The translations under genes and the position numbers were made by a program. Shown here in pieces: positions 33,637 to 45,603 of a DNA stretch of 64,000 bases; within the stretch, counting starts at the first letter, position 1; each line of letters begins with the position of its first letter. The DNA is from Nematostella vectensis (Eukaryota; Cnidaria; Anthozoa; Actiniaria; Edwardsiidae), in the NCBI RefSeq assembly GCF_932526225.1, contig NC_064036.1, positions 14,439,181-14,503,180 of the forward strand. The letters run 5' to 3'. A model generated the notes under the pieces. It did no database searches. It was given only the letters and a program-made list of their open reading frames with translations, and had not been told where the DNA came from.

Positions 33637-35320
33637 CAAATTACAGATATTATCAGCTGCGCTTTAAGATATCTACTGTAGATTTTATGTAAAGATTTCC
33701 CAGCGACCACTCTGCGGCAACTCTTATCGGCAATTATCGCTTTTGAGTTTTGCCAGGCATAATCCGTGGTTTTCTTTATTTTCCGCTGATGGCTATTGTT
33801 TGTAAGGCTAATACACAATAAATAGAATGTTCAGCAAGAATTTTCCCTTCATTTAGTATCGATGTACTATTTAAAACACGAGCAGTAGTAGCAGTGTTTT
33901 ATCGGGTATAAAATTTCGTACCCGATAAAACACGTCATGCGAATGTTACGTGCGACTGGGTAGCCATTTCAAGAATTCGGTGCTAAGTCCAGTGGTCCAG
34001 TTTCACTGTTACGATTAACTCATCCAATTTCAATAGGCGCTTTGACCAATTGAGGTGGAAACACAAAGTCTATGTTCATCAGGGAGTCAAAGCTTGTCCA
34101 TCAGTGAATTAAAAATATACTCAAGAGCACTCAATGCCTAAAATAGTACTTCATTGATTAGATGAAAAGTCGAAAGTATGCATGTTGCGTTCCTGGGAAT
34201 CCAGATAACTACAGTAGACACAGAGTAGACAATGAAACAAATTTTGTTGAAATTAAATAAATTCAGGCATTCCTCCAGCGCTGTTGAGTTCACAAAAACA
34301 TGCCTCCGAAGTCGCAGTTTATACCGCCAAACTCCAGACACTGAAGACCAAAAATACTTTGGAAGACTGTGTAAGTCGATCAGAAATTACACGAAATGGC
34401 AAATAGTAAGAGAAAATAAGGATCCGGCAAAAGAACAGCATAGCGCTGTTTGTTATTGATTTAGAGAAACTGATTCGGACACGTAAGGATTTTACTACAC
34501 AGTTATATCGGTGGGGACTTGCCTATGTAAAAGCCTACTCACGTGTCTACAAAGGGGCATCCGATTGGTCGAATCACCTATTGAATATGGATGAGTTAAC
34601 AGTAACAATGAATTAACCCAGTACTGAAATCTTGAATGGCTTCCCAGGCACATGTAGATAATGTTGAAAATCATGTACTGTTTCTACTGTGGTTTTCCAT
34701 TATCTAACTAACAATTAATTTCAGTTATCACGAAACGATATGGGAACCAATCTCGGATCGAAATTGTGTCAGTATTGTTCATTCAAAAAGAATAAGTAAA
34801 TAACAGCTACTTTCTTTGCCCATACCCTTAGATTCTCTATTTGTTAAGCTTTGAATTTTCCAGCACCTAGACCTAGAGATGCCTGCAGAGAGGGAGGAGG
34901 CTAGGAGCGGCCTTAGATTTCTTTAATTGGCTTTTAGAAAATAGGATGTGACTAGTTTAGTGCGTAATCAAGTTTCTTGAGTCACTGTAGATATATGATA
35001 ATCGATTATTATACAGTCACAAAGTGAAGGGTAATTTCTCTAGATCATTCTATATAAGTGGGCCTTGCGAACGCCAGCCCAGTAAAATATAAAGAAATTA
35101 AGCTTTTGCTATCAGGAAACCACGGATTATGCCTGGCAATGCAAAAGCGATATTATTGCCGATAAGAGTTGCCGCAGAGTGGTCTGCTACTGCATATGTC
35201 TGTTAGGCTGTTTTATTTGTGTTTGCTTTAGAAGTCCTTTGGGAATCTTAACAGAAAATCTACAGTAGATGTCTTGAAGCACAGCTGGAAATATCTGTAA
35301 TTTGGGCCGTGTCGCGTATT

Positions 35321-38300
35321 TCCATGAAGTCTAAAGGCCACAACGACTTACAAAACCTAGTACTGCAAAAGGATACTATATACCATGAAACGGTCGCGAC
35401 CCAAATATACGGATTGTGATTGGCTTGCATAGGCAGTGTATCAAGTGTATGTTGCAACAACTGTGTGTGTGTGTGGAAGGGGGGGGGGGGGGGGTATATA
35501 GCCCGCCGCCACTGTAGTTGTGTGTGTGTGTGTGGGGGGGGGGGGGGGGTATCACCCGCCACTAGCAACCTATTTTAAAAGCCGGGTCCCTAGCTTGGAT
35601 GATTCCTCGTCACCATGTGAGGGGAGGGGGGGGGGTATCACCCGCCACCCATCCACCTTTTTTTAAAGGTCAGGTCCCTAGTTTGGAGAATTGTTTTGAC
35701 CTCGTCCCTAAACTACTCTATTCTAATACCAAGTCCAACTAGTATAATGAAATTTAAATTTATTTCTACTTAAAAATGCTACTGACTATAAGTGCCCCAC
35801 TTAAATTTAACTTAGAAATACTATTTAATTTAAGTTACATTTCGTATTTGTCTTGAATTTATTTAAATTCCTTATTTCGTCCAGTAAGCAGCGGCGTAGC
35901 CAGGACCCAAAAGGTCCTTTCAAGAAATTTTCTCCTGTATTTTACATTTACCGCATTTCTGGCTGCTAGAAGGGGGGGGGGGGGGTGTGGGGCGGGCCAC
36001 CCCCCTGGCTACGCCCTTGCTAAGTTATCCTATGATAATGCGAATAACAATTTAGCATCGTTGTTCTATATCCCACAAGTACAAAACACTTGGTTAAAGG
36101 AAACAGAAAATCCCGAATGCCTCCTGACATTTGCCTAAAAAATGTGATGTTTAGAAACTCAAACCACTTTTAGTAAACTACTCGATTCTAATACCAAAAA
36201 CATTTTTTCTAAGTCCAACTAGTATAATGAAATTAAAGCTTATTCCTACTTAAAAATGATACTGACTATAAGTGCCCCACTTAAATGTAACTTAGAAATA
36301 CTATTTAATTTAAGTTACATTTCGTATTTGTCTTGAATTTATTTAAATTCCTTATTTCGTCCAGTATCATCTTATTTTTGTTTGAAACACTCTTGTTTAA
36401 CATAAAATAGCATTGTTCAAGCGGTTAGTATTCTCCCTCTATCTGTACTAGAAAAGGATACCACTTTATACATTCAGGTGGCGTCCACCAGTCTCATACT
36501 TTTTAATACAAAAATGGCCAGCATAAATATTATATATTTTTTTATTTTATTTCTACCAAATGTACGAAATGTATAGTGAAACATTATAATGATAATACAA
36601 CATGGTGAGGCATATTCAGTGTTTGTCAGTTATGTACATGGTAAGATGGCACTGTCCGATAAATCTAGATTGTTTTGTAAACAGAAGCAACAACATACTG
36701 CGTTATAATCATTAAACAAATTACTGTCGCGAATGGGGGGAGGGGGGGACTGGGGGGTGTCAGTGAAACCCGACTGGCGCCCGCCGTTCGGCTCGCCGCG
36801 CCCCCCATCCCGTTTTCCGTGGCCTGGGGTATACCGTCTGGGGAAGCAGATAGGGGTTCACGTACATAAACAACTGGGGCAACTGTGTATAAAGGCCGGG
36901 CGCGTCCGGACTGGGGGGTTTCGTACAAGCGGGAATAACCCGCGCCGCGCCCCCCAGCCCGTTTTTTCAACCCGATAAATCCACGGTTGTGAACGAGGCA
37001 TTCAGAGGCGCTACCTTCAAGAATACCCATGGATGGCCTACAGCCCCTCCGAAGATGGTGCATATTGTAAATAACGCGCCGCGATGTCGATAATAAGTGG
37101 AGACAGCAGAAAGGTCCACTTTATACAAGCCCCCTTCACGAAGTGGTACAAGCTTGGAAAAAAAGCGGGAAAACATCAAGTGTCACCAAGAGTGCATGAT
37201 CAGTGCATGATCATGTCAGTGAAACCTCCCTTCCCCCTTTCTAATGTTGGATGTAACCATGCTGAATTCCTAAGATTTACACCCCGAATTGGACAACATT
37301 GTACTGGGGGGAGGGGGGAGAAGCGGGCAGGAGGAGTGGGTAACATTGAAACCCCTATGCAGTGGAAAATCAAAAAAGGCGACAACAGTTTTGTCCAGCA
37401 TTGTGGGTCCTGTAGGATTTGCCGTACTCGGGTGGGCCGTTATTTGTACAAAAGACAAGTGCAAAAGGAATACAAGGAAAACAAGTGCAAAAGGAATATG
37501 GATAAAAAGTTAATGATGTTGGTCTTTATATGTAGTCTTTGTTGGAGTAAAAGACCTAAAAATATATAATAGGCAAGGGGTGTATGCGCTATAGTAACAA
37601 GCATATGTAGCTTGAAAAAAATCCATAGACGACGGTATATAAGGCACCGGTACTCTCAGTTTTGTGAGACCTGAAAGATGATTAAGGGAGAAAATGCTGG
37701 ACGTTTTCCAACTTAAATACTCAACATTTGTTGAGGAAGTCGTAAAAAGAGCAGATATGGGGCCACTAAGCAGGGAAGTTAAGAGGAGAAGATAGGTTAT
37801 GATAGACAACATCCGATTTTTTTGCAGGGGCGGAGCAAGGGGTAGGGCACTGGTGCACACCTTAACCCCCCCCCCCCCCCCACCTCAAACCCCTTAAAAC
37901 TTACCCCAGGACACGAAACGATTGCGAGCAGTTCCGAAATGAGCTCCAAGGGATTGCTGCAATGGACTAAGGGAAAGCTTAAAGAACTTACATGCAATTC
38001 TAAGCTTAATAAAGGGTTTCCAGCAAATGAATTTATTTAAAAAACGTGTCTCTTAAAAGCTACAAATTCCAATACAATAACTCTATTTATTACATACAAT
38101 GCCACAGCGTCTGATCTGTGATAAATACGGCTAAACCCATTCACACACACACACATTTGTGTGGGATGCTTTTGTATGGAGTCCTATTTTTTTACCCTAT
38201 GGCTGGGGGAGGGGCGTGTCCAATGGGAGGACCTTTTTTTCGCATATTTTTTTGCAAAAATCATAGCCCCCCCCCCCCCCCCCACTACCACCCGCTAAAT

Positions 38301-38474
38301 AATGACACGACCCTTAGATTTCTAAACCAAGAGTGTTAGACCCCTCGGTTGCTGGGGATAAAATGGTTCTGATGGGAAACATGTGGAGTTAAACTTGTTG
38401 TGTTACGAATATTTTTTGGGGCGCTTGAGCGGATGCTTAGGAAAATCGCCCCGATGGGTTATACGGGCAATAAT
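35321..38474. other. Right-arm mirror of 16945-20095, no confident gene
   Basis: This contains the mirrored poly-C/poly-G tracts, the small hairpin element (35887-36021) with its flanking direct repeats, the GC-rich stretch (36740-36970), and the mirrored weak open frame (37084-37569). Confidence 0.5.
37084..37569 (+). CDS. Hypothetical 161-codon open frame (right arm)
   Basis: This is the mirror of the frame at 17849-18334, with one residue changed near the start. I do not recognise it, and it may not be a gene. Confidence 0.15.
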   Translation: MSIISGDSRKVHFIQAPFTKWYKLGKKAGKHQVSPRVHDQCMIMSVKPPFPLSNVGCNHAEFLRFTPRIGQHCTGGRGEKRAGGVGNIETPMQWKIKKGDNSFVQHCGSCRICRTRVGRYLYKRQVQKEYKENKCKRNMDKKLMMLVFICSLCWSKRPKNI

Positions 38475-40161
38475 TCATGTGCTTAAATGTCTAACCAGTC
38501 TCTCCAGCTGTCCCCACGTCTTGCCCATATGCTTGGCGTCTGCATCCAAATCTCGGCGCCAGGTGTTACGAGGCCTCCCTCTCTTCCTCTTTCCTTTGGG
38601 ATTCCAAGTGAGGGATTGTCTTGTGATGTTGGTTGCAGGCTTTGGAAGGGTGTGGCCAATCCATCGCCAGCGTCTGTGAAGGACGTCTTGATCAACAGGC
38701 TGCTGCTTTGTACGCTGCCATAATTCCTCGTTGCTGATCTTGTCGGGCCAGCGGATCTTCAGGATCTTCCTCAGGCAGGTGTTGATGAAAACCTGGATTT
38801 TCTTCATGGTGGTGACGGTGTTTCTCCAGGTCTCGGCTCCGTAGAGTAGTATTGGCTTTATGATGGTGTTGAAGAGCCTGATCTTGGTGGTGATGCTGAT
38901 CTCGCTGGATCCCCAGATGTTCTTTAGTTGATGGAACGCTGCTAGGGCTTTACCAATACGGGTTCTGATGTCGGCATCCGTTCCTCCCTGATTGTCCAGG
39001 ATGCTGCCGAGGTAGGTGAAGGTGTCCACCTCTTCCAGCGCCTCGCCTTGGACTGTGATGGGTGTCTCGTTGGATGCGTTTGTCTTGAACACCTTGCTCT
39101 TCCCTCTGTTGATGTTGAGGCCCAGCCTGGCTGCGTTGTCCGCAACAATGTTAGTCTTTTCCTGCATCTGTTGCTGGGTGTGAGAGAGAAGAGCCAGGTC
39201 ATCGGCGAAGTCGAGGTAGTCCAGCTGCTTCCAAAGTGTCCACTGAATACCGTTTCGTTTCTGGTCTGTTGACGTCTTCATGATCCAGTCTATGGCCAGC
39301 AGGAACAGGAAGGGCGAGAGTAAGCAGCCTTGCCTCACTCCGGTTCTTATTTCAAAGGCTGTCTGCCATGCACTACTATGCAGGTCATTCCTTCATATGA
39401 CTTCCTGATGATGTTGGTTATTTTCTCTGACACTCCGTAGTGTCTCAGTAGTCTCCGGAGGGTCTGCCTGTCAACGCTGTCAAACGCCTTCTCATAGTCG
39501 ATAAAGTTGACGCAGAGGGGCGAGTTCCACTGCAGGGACTGCTCCAGAATGATGCGCAGGGTTGCGATCTGGTCCGTGCACGATCTCTCCTTTCGGAAGC
39601 CGGCTTGTTGGTCACGGAGATGCGGGTCCACGGCGTCTTTCATTCTGTTCAGCAGGATGTGGTTAAACGCCTTCCCTGGGATGGACAACAGCGTTATCTA
39701 GACTCGACGTCAGCCTTCAGCGCTTCTGCCGGGATGCTGTCGGGTCCTGCAGGCTTGCCGTTCTTCAATTGCTTGATGGCGCTGCAGATTTCTTCCTTCG
39801 TGGGTGCGCAGCACTCGATTGGCAGGTCACTGTCAGCTGGCGGTATCTCCGGTGGGTTTGCAGGAGCTGGCCTGTTGAGTAGCTCCTGGAAGTGCTCGAT
39901 CCACCTCTTCTTCTGTCCTTCTTCGTCTGATATTACTCCTCCATTCTTGTCCTTTACTGGCCTCTCTGGCTTGGCAAACTTGCCCGATATTTTCTTGATG
40001 ATGGAATACAGGTCCTTGGTGCTGTCCTGGTGAGCTGCTTCTTCTGCTTCTGTTGCCAGTGTCTCTATGTAGCTTCGCTTGTCTGCTCTGATGCTTCGCT
40101 TGACGACTCTGTTTGCTTCTGTGTATTCCTCTTGTGCTTTCGCTTCCGTTTCCGTTCTGCC
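38475..40161 (-). pseudogene. RTE-type LINE reverse transcriptase, broken (right arm)
   Basis: This is the mirror of 15258-16944. It carries the same internal deletion after the KPAGPDSIPAEAL block and the same frame break before VRQGCLLSPF. Two independent insertions would not share both lesions, so the copy was broken before the arms duplicated. Confidence 0.85.
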
Positions 40162-41034
40162 TCAACCTCCGTCTGGGGAAACTCTTAACTGGCATCTTTG
40201 CAGAAAGGGTCCACGATACCTTTCTGTAAACAACCTTTTGCATGATCAACAAAAAGTTTGCCGCGAAAGCGCTAGAGGTACGAAGGACCATCTTTCTGTA
40301 TAAAAGCTGTTTTGAAGAGCAATGAACGAAGGAAGATAAATCTATGCATGGAATGGGTGGAGATTTAACAAAGCTTATGAATTTGCTACCCACTCTTGGG
40401 TAGTTAAGTGCCTAGGAATAGGTGAGCATGCCCGGGAGAGGGACTTCGAGAAAAACAGACGGATGTGCTCGAGAGCAAAATCAGTTTTTACCCTAAGGGA
40501 TAGGGGCATTAAGGGCGTGGTAAACAAAACTTCTTACCCCTAAGAGATAGCACATTGGGTAGGAATTTTTAACCCTAAAAACAATGCCCGTTTTAATTCG
40601 CTGACGTACCCTGTATTCTATGTTACCGACAATAAAGCCGGAAGTATCAACCGATCAGATGACTTGTGGTTTATTGTAGAATACGTTTCGAGCGGAAGGG
40701 CCACTATTTTGTGAGACACCCTAAAGGATAGCAGCATCGGAAAAAATCCTAAAACACCCCCCCCCCCCCCCCCAAGAGATAGCATAGAAGACAGGTCGAT
40801 CTCCTCCGTCTACTTTTCTGGAGAGCCCCCCCCCCCCCCCCACCGGAGAGCATGCCCACTTGGAAAACTAATTTGTATACCAACAACCAACTTACTGGAT
40901 CAGTCAGTATAAAAAGAAGTATTTTCCAAGGTGATTCTTTCTCGCCACTTCTTTTTGTCATCACCATGTTTACAATGGTGAGCTCATAAATGATTTCTCT
41001 CCTTTTTTATGCATTTTAATGTTCCTCTTCACAG
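40162..41034. other. Right-arm mirror of 14391-15257, no gene
   Basis: This holds mirrored poly-C runs at about 40757-40773 and 40827-40840. Nothing else is supportable. Confidence 0.5.
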
Positions 41035-41238
41035 TTCTTGATCCCCTTTCTTTGCGGCGTTTAGCTCGGCCAGCCTACTATGGTACCTCTCACATTCCTC
41101 GCCCATTCCTCCGGTGGTGGTGAACACTAATAGGGTGTAATCCTCCCCTTTCTTTGCGGCGTTTAGCTCGGCCAGCCTACTATGGTACCTCTCACATTCC
41201 TCGCCCATTCCTCCGGTGGTGGTGAACACTAATAGGGT
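41029..41238 (-). pseudogene. Retroelement coding fragment, internally duplicated (right arm)
   Basis: This is the mirror of 14181-14390, with both 102-bp copies of the [16 protein letters not shown] unit retained. Confidence 0.5.
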
Positions 41239-41321
41239 GAAAGTTCGCCAGTTTTCATGGTTGAGGTGGGGGGATCCAGGTGGGATATGGTCCTTGTGGA
41301 TCCGTCCTTGTTAGAGGCATT

Positions 41322-41779
41322 TTGTTTTTACCCGATAACGCTTCATCGGGTATTTATATTTACTTTTACCCGATGACGCTTTATCGGGTATTTATATTTT
41401 CTTTTACCCGATAACCTGATAACGCTTTATCGGGTATTTATATTTTGTTTTACCCGATAACGCTTTATCGGGTATTTATATTTACTTTTACCCGATAACG
41501 CTTCATCGGGTATTTATATTTTGTTTTACCCGATAACCTGATAACGCTTTATCGGGTATTTGTATTTTGTTTTACCCGATAACGCTTCATCGGGTATTTA
41601 TATTTACTTTTACCCGATAACGCTTCATCGGGTATTTATATTTTGTTTTACCCGATAACCTGATAACGCTTTACCGGGTATTTATATTTGAAATAACTTT
41701 TACCCGATGAAATGTTACCGGGTATTATGCTTTTAACCTACTCCAAATTCATCGGGTATTAATAACCTTTACCAGATAC
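41322..41779 (-). repeat. ATCGGGTA / TACCCGAT hairpin array, outer end of right arm
   Basis: This mirrors 13640-14097 and ends about 40 bases inside the right edge of the palindrome. Confidence 0.88.
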
Positions 41780-41871
41780 CTTTTATTTATACCTGGTGGC
41801 CCTAAAGTCCAATTGATCCGTAAGTTGTTCGTTGGTCACTAAAATTTGGAAAGAGTTTTTGCGCCAAATAG

Positions 41872-41990
41872 ACCAAGGGTGTCGCGGGGATCGGGCACAC
41901 AGGGAGCGCGTGAGAAACAAAGAGGAGTGAAAGACCTCTTTTTCCTTCTCGCATGCTCCCTGTGTGCCCGATCTCCGCGACGCCCTGGGT
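41872..41990. repeat. 119-bp long-stem foldback
   Basis: The two halves, about 55 bases each, are near-perfect reverse complements; both contain GATCGGGCACACAGGGAGC or its inverse. It lies about 50 bp beyond the palindrome edge and is not part of the mirrored sequence. It could be a small foldback MITE or a recombination hotspot. Confidence 0.8.
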
Positions 41991-44900
41991 CGCCGAGGAT
42001 GATTCTAGAGTTGAGAATGCGTCCTACAAACATTTCGACGTTTGAAAGCACTTTGAATTGTCTTTTTACTTCGACCAATCAATGGCTAGAAGCCCGTCAT
42101 ACCACTACGTTATCACGCAAAACTCACGCTAAATCCCAAAATAGCTAAAAATGTGTTTTTGCGTATCGCGCCACCATCGCCGTGATCCTAGATACTAATT
42201 CCTCAGATACTAATTCCTCAGATAATAATTCCCAGATACTAATTAGGGTGGAAAAGGGGGGTATGGATCACCTTTTCACAGACCGAAAAAAGACTTTCAC
42301 GTTTCACTCCAAAGTGCTACATCTCGCTTCACGGGAAGAGTTGGATCACGTTTCACGGACGTCGAAATTGAAGATTTCGCGTTTCTCGCATTGAAAAATG
42401 GCAAAATCTCGTTTCAAGAAAAAACCCTTTACCACCCTGACTAATCAGAATCTAAACAGATACTAAAAGCGCTCAGTTATTACAGTAACTGCGCTACATC
42501 GCAACAATCTGGAGAGTTAAATGGCGTTTCACGCTCAACTGGATAGCGCAATATCTATAAAAATAAGTGTCCGATTTCTCAGAAATGAGTTACTAAGAGC
42601 TGGGTATGATAATTGGATTGGTCTCTGACAAAACATGCAAAATATAATATCCATAATCAAAGCTACCGACGATTATACCCAAGAATATTGATAACATAGA
42701 CTAAAAAGATAATTAAACAACTTTTTCCGATTTCCCTATGAATAGCACCCATAAGATCTTCCTAAATATGGGGCGATAAAAGTGACCATAATTTTTTACG
42801 CAAATATCATTCTCGACCCGCGATCAAAGATTTTTCAAAATACTGTTTTCTGGCACTGGCTGATTCGGGTGGTACAAAAAACAAAATTCTGTTTGCCTTT
42901 TGTGTGAAATGCTGGTCAAAGAATATATCTCTACAGTTTAAAAACAGTACGGGTTTGTGTCGTAAAATTACACATGCGCCATGTTGATCCTGGGGTTAAT
43001 AAAGTACCGCTAAAAATTAATACAAACAGTTAATAAAAAACAAGATGTATCGTCTTCTCTTCAAGCAATCAATTTATACATGTAACGCTTGATTCATAAT
43101 AAGGTATGTAAATCGCGCGGTGCAGAGCCAAGAACCTATACTTTAGCTCAAGCTATAAAACCAGGTTCCGCTTTCAATAATTTCACGTTTACTGTCAGCA
43201 AGTAGATTGCACGTCAAATACCTAGAAATAAAGTAATATTTTCACGCGGGGAATTGACGCAAGGTGGCGGGTTTCTCAATTGTACTTGACCCTTGTAGGA
43301 GTCCTCACTGTTTCCAAGTGATACTCTAGAATCGTAAATCGAGCGCCTATTTCCGTTCCGTACGCATAAACTATCGGTAGAAAGTTGGATCTGACTTCTC
43401 GAGCAGGTAACTCTAGGTAACGTCTAAGTGTATTGAGACTCTGGTATAGCCAGGTTCGGTATTAAAAAAGCAAGTGCAAATAATTGGGGTATTGTGTCAA
43501 TCATTGTAGTCACGTGTGAAACTTGCCATGGACACTAGCACAGCAAGCATGTGGTGTGTTACCACCGTTGCCAGTAGCGACCACAGCAGTCCAAGGGTAA
43601 CTCGCTGGTACACCCACGTAGGAAGGCTTGTAAGTTTTTGTATGATTTTGTTTATTTGTTAAAACTGTTGAAAAAAGAGGTCCAATCTTACATGCTAAAA
43701 AAACATGCGGCATTATATAAAGCTTCATCACGTGATTAGGGTATTATATAATGTTTCATAACGTTTCATGTTCGTTATTATGTTTTTTTTATCTATTAAA
43801 CTCCAATATTTGCCAGGGTACAACTTCTGTTCCCTGACCATACGCTTCAGGTTTGTTTGGTGTATTGCCCTGGGGTAGAAAGCCCCTCTCACGTTTTCAA
43901 GAAGGTCAACCGATAGAACAACATGTGTATTGAATATTGATGAGTGGGATTCCATGCGGTTTATAGCAAAGATGTCCTGAGGATGGAAGTTTCAAGATAG
44001 AATCAAATCATAGCAGGTGATTAATTGAGCGCAATCATGAACAATTCTACACGGCAGGCTAGACATTTCTATCTTCGGATTTTTTTAATAGTGTTCAACG
44101 AGAATCGAAAGAGATTGCGCCCGCCTCGTTTCGCTAGACCCACCAAAATATCTGTGGTTTGTGCAAAAGCTTCCCATTAGCGTCCCAGACAAGTTGTCTG
44201 TTTACATGAGCGGCCACTAAACTGACGACAGTAATTACTTTGCGTAAAACCCATTCTATTTTGCTATTGAAGTCTTGGCCTGTGCTTAGGACAGCAAGTA
44301 TTTATCGCAAGTCGTTTTTGTAAACGAGCTGCTAAATACACGATTACACAGCCAGTTATACGCTTATTGCAGAAATAATCACAGATAGGGCATTAAATTA
44401 TGGAAGAGGGTAAATGAAAGGCTACCGCTCATTTAGCTTACGCAAGACCTTGAGCGCAAGACCATATAGCGTTATTCTCAACCCATCACGTCTATCTGTT
44501 GGGATTATTTTTAATAAAGATCTTATTATTTTTACTGCTGATCGATACAATTTACTAAATTCCACTGCAAATGCTATGGCAAAGTATATCAAATTAAGCC
44601 ATGGAATATCACTGTATTTAGAAACAAACAGATAAAATATAATGTAATGAGTCATGGCAACAATGTCCTAGCTGTGACTAGTGAATTCTTGCTTCACAGT
44701 AGGATAAAAACCATTCAATTCCAAGAAGCATCATAATTTGTAAAACTCAACAAGAGATCTATAGTCTAAACAACCGATGGAGCGTTACGTGAGTTGTCTT
44801 TTCAAATGACCTCCAAATTTTTCTTGATTATTTGATAATTTATAAACTAGTGCAGATATAGAGTGCTAGGAACACAATTTTTACGAAGAAGCCTTTTTTT

Positions 44901-45521
44901 AAGATTAGTATGGTATCTCTATTAGGCGATTATCCTTGGGCCCCGAGACAAGCATCCGTTGATATCTAAATACTGCAGCATTTTAATAAAAACCAAATAT
45001 ATTTCGGGCTCTATATAGTGGTTGCCTGAAAAGATGCAGCATTTTAATGAAAAGCAAATCTCTTTTGAGTTCTATATAGTGGTCGCCTGAAAAGAGGTTG
45101 GCTGCTTGATCAAGGTACCGCCAGTGCCATACTTCGAGAATCTGTGCCGTAACATCAAAGCGTCAAGGTATCAAATAAATGGGCAAATCTTATACGTTAA
45201 CATTCGGTTCAGTTGAAAATCTTTGAAAATTCGATTAAGTTGAAAGTATTTGAAAGGATGCGTCATCGAAATTGCCCGAAGGGCAGACTACAATTGTAAA
45301 GCAGCATGAAACTTGAGATAAAAAACATGAGTCAAACTTTGTTTTGGTTATAAATTCCATAGCAGTAAAACTGTCGGTGTCCAACCAACTGCATAGGGGA
45401 GGGCATTGTGTTCTAGTGATCCGTGCGTGTCCAATAATGCATACCGCAAAATACAAAAATAAGCAGCGAAAACAGTTCGGTGTTCATTCTCACCAAGTGC
45501 TGTTCAGGTAGAGTGTGGGAA
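41991..45521. other. Intergenic region upstream of the second mucin gene
   Basis: No gene is recognised. A short ~16-bp repeat (AGATACTAATTCCTC) occurs at about 42188-42240. A 61-bp tandem duplication (starting GCAGCATTTTAAT) lies at 44975-45096, about 430 bp upstream of the mucin start codon. The promoter must lie in the last part of this region, but no diagnostic element can be pinned down. Confidence 0.5.
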
Positions 45522-45603
45522 ATGGCTAAGATGAGGCGCATCTGTGTGGTTGCGCTTTTGATTTCATTCGCTATTTCCGTCAATACACAGAACTCGACAA
45601 CAG
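45522..45603 (+). other. Signal-peptide exon
   Basis: Twenty-seven codons plus one base encode basic residues (MAKMRR), a hydrophobic core (ICVVALLISFAIS) and a polar end (VNTQNSTT). The donor GTAGG at 45604 leaves phase 1, matching the acceptor at 47168. Intron 45604-47168 shows no other coding sequence. Confidence 0.8.

Larger units (their letters stand above)
30264..35320. mobile_element. Foldback element (right arm), split by a nested transposon
   Basis: This is the mirror copy of 20096-25152, with the same ends (AATACGCGACACGGGCC and its inverse) and the same nested insertion. The shared nesting shows both insertions predate the palindrome. Confidence 0.72.
27957..41819 (-). repeat. Right arm of the 28-kb palindrome
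   Basis: This is the reverse complement of 13600-27881. It carries the mirrored set of elements: DDE transposon, foldback element, reverse-transcriptase remnant and ATCGGGTA arrays. The arm lacks the 448-bp insertion of the left arm and so shows the uninterrupted sequence across that site. It ends at 41819; the next bases (GTAAGTTG) do not match the left flank, and no clear target duplication is visible. Confidence 0.95.

Noticed and set aside
13600-41819. Hairpin telomere or viral inverted terminal genome end
   Set aside because: The structure is internal to a region with unique flanking DNA and contains ordinary transposon remains; no telomeric or viral gene is seen.
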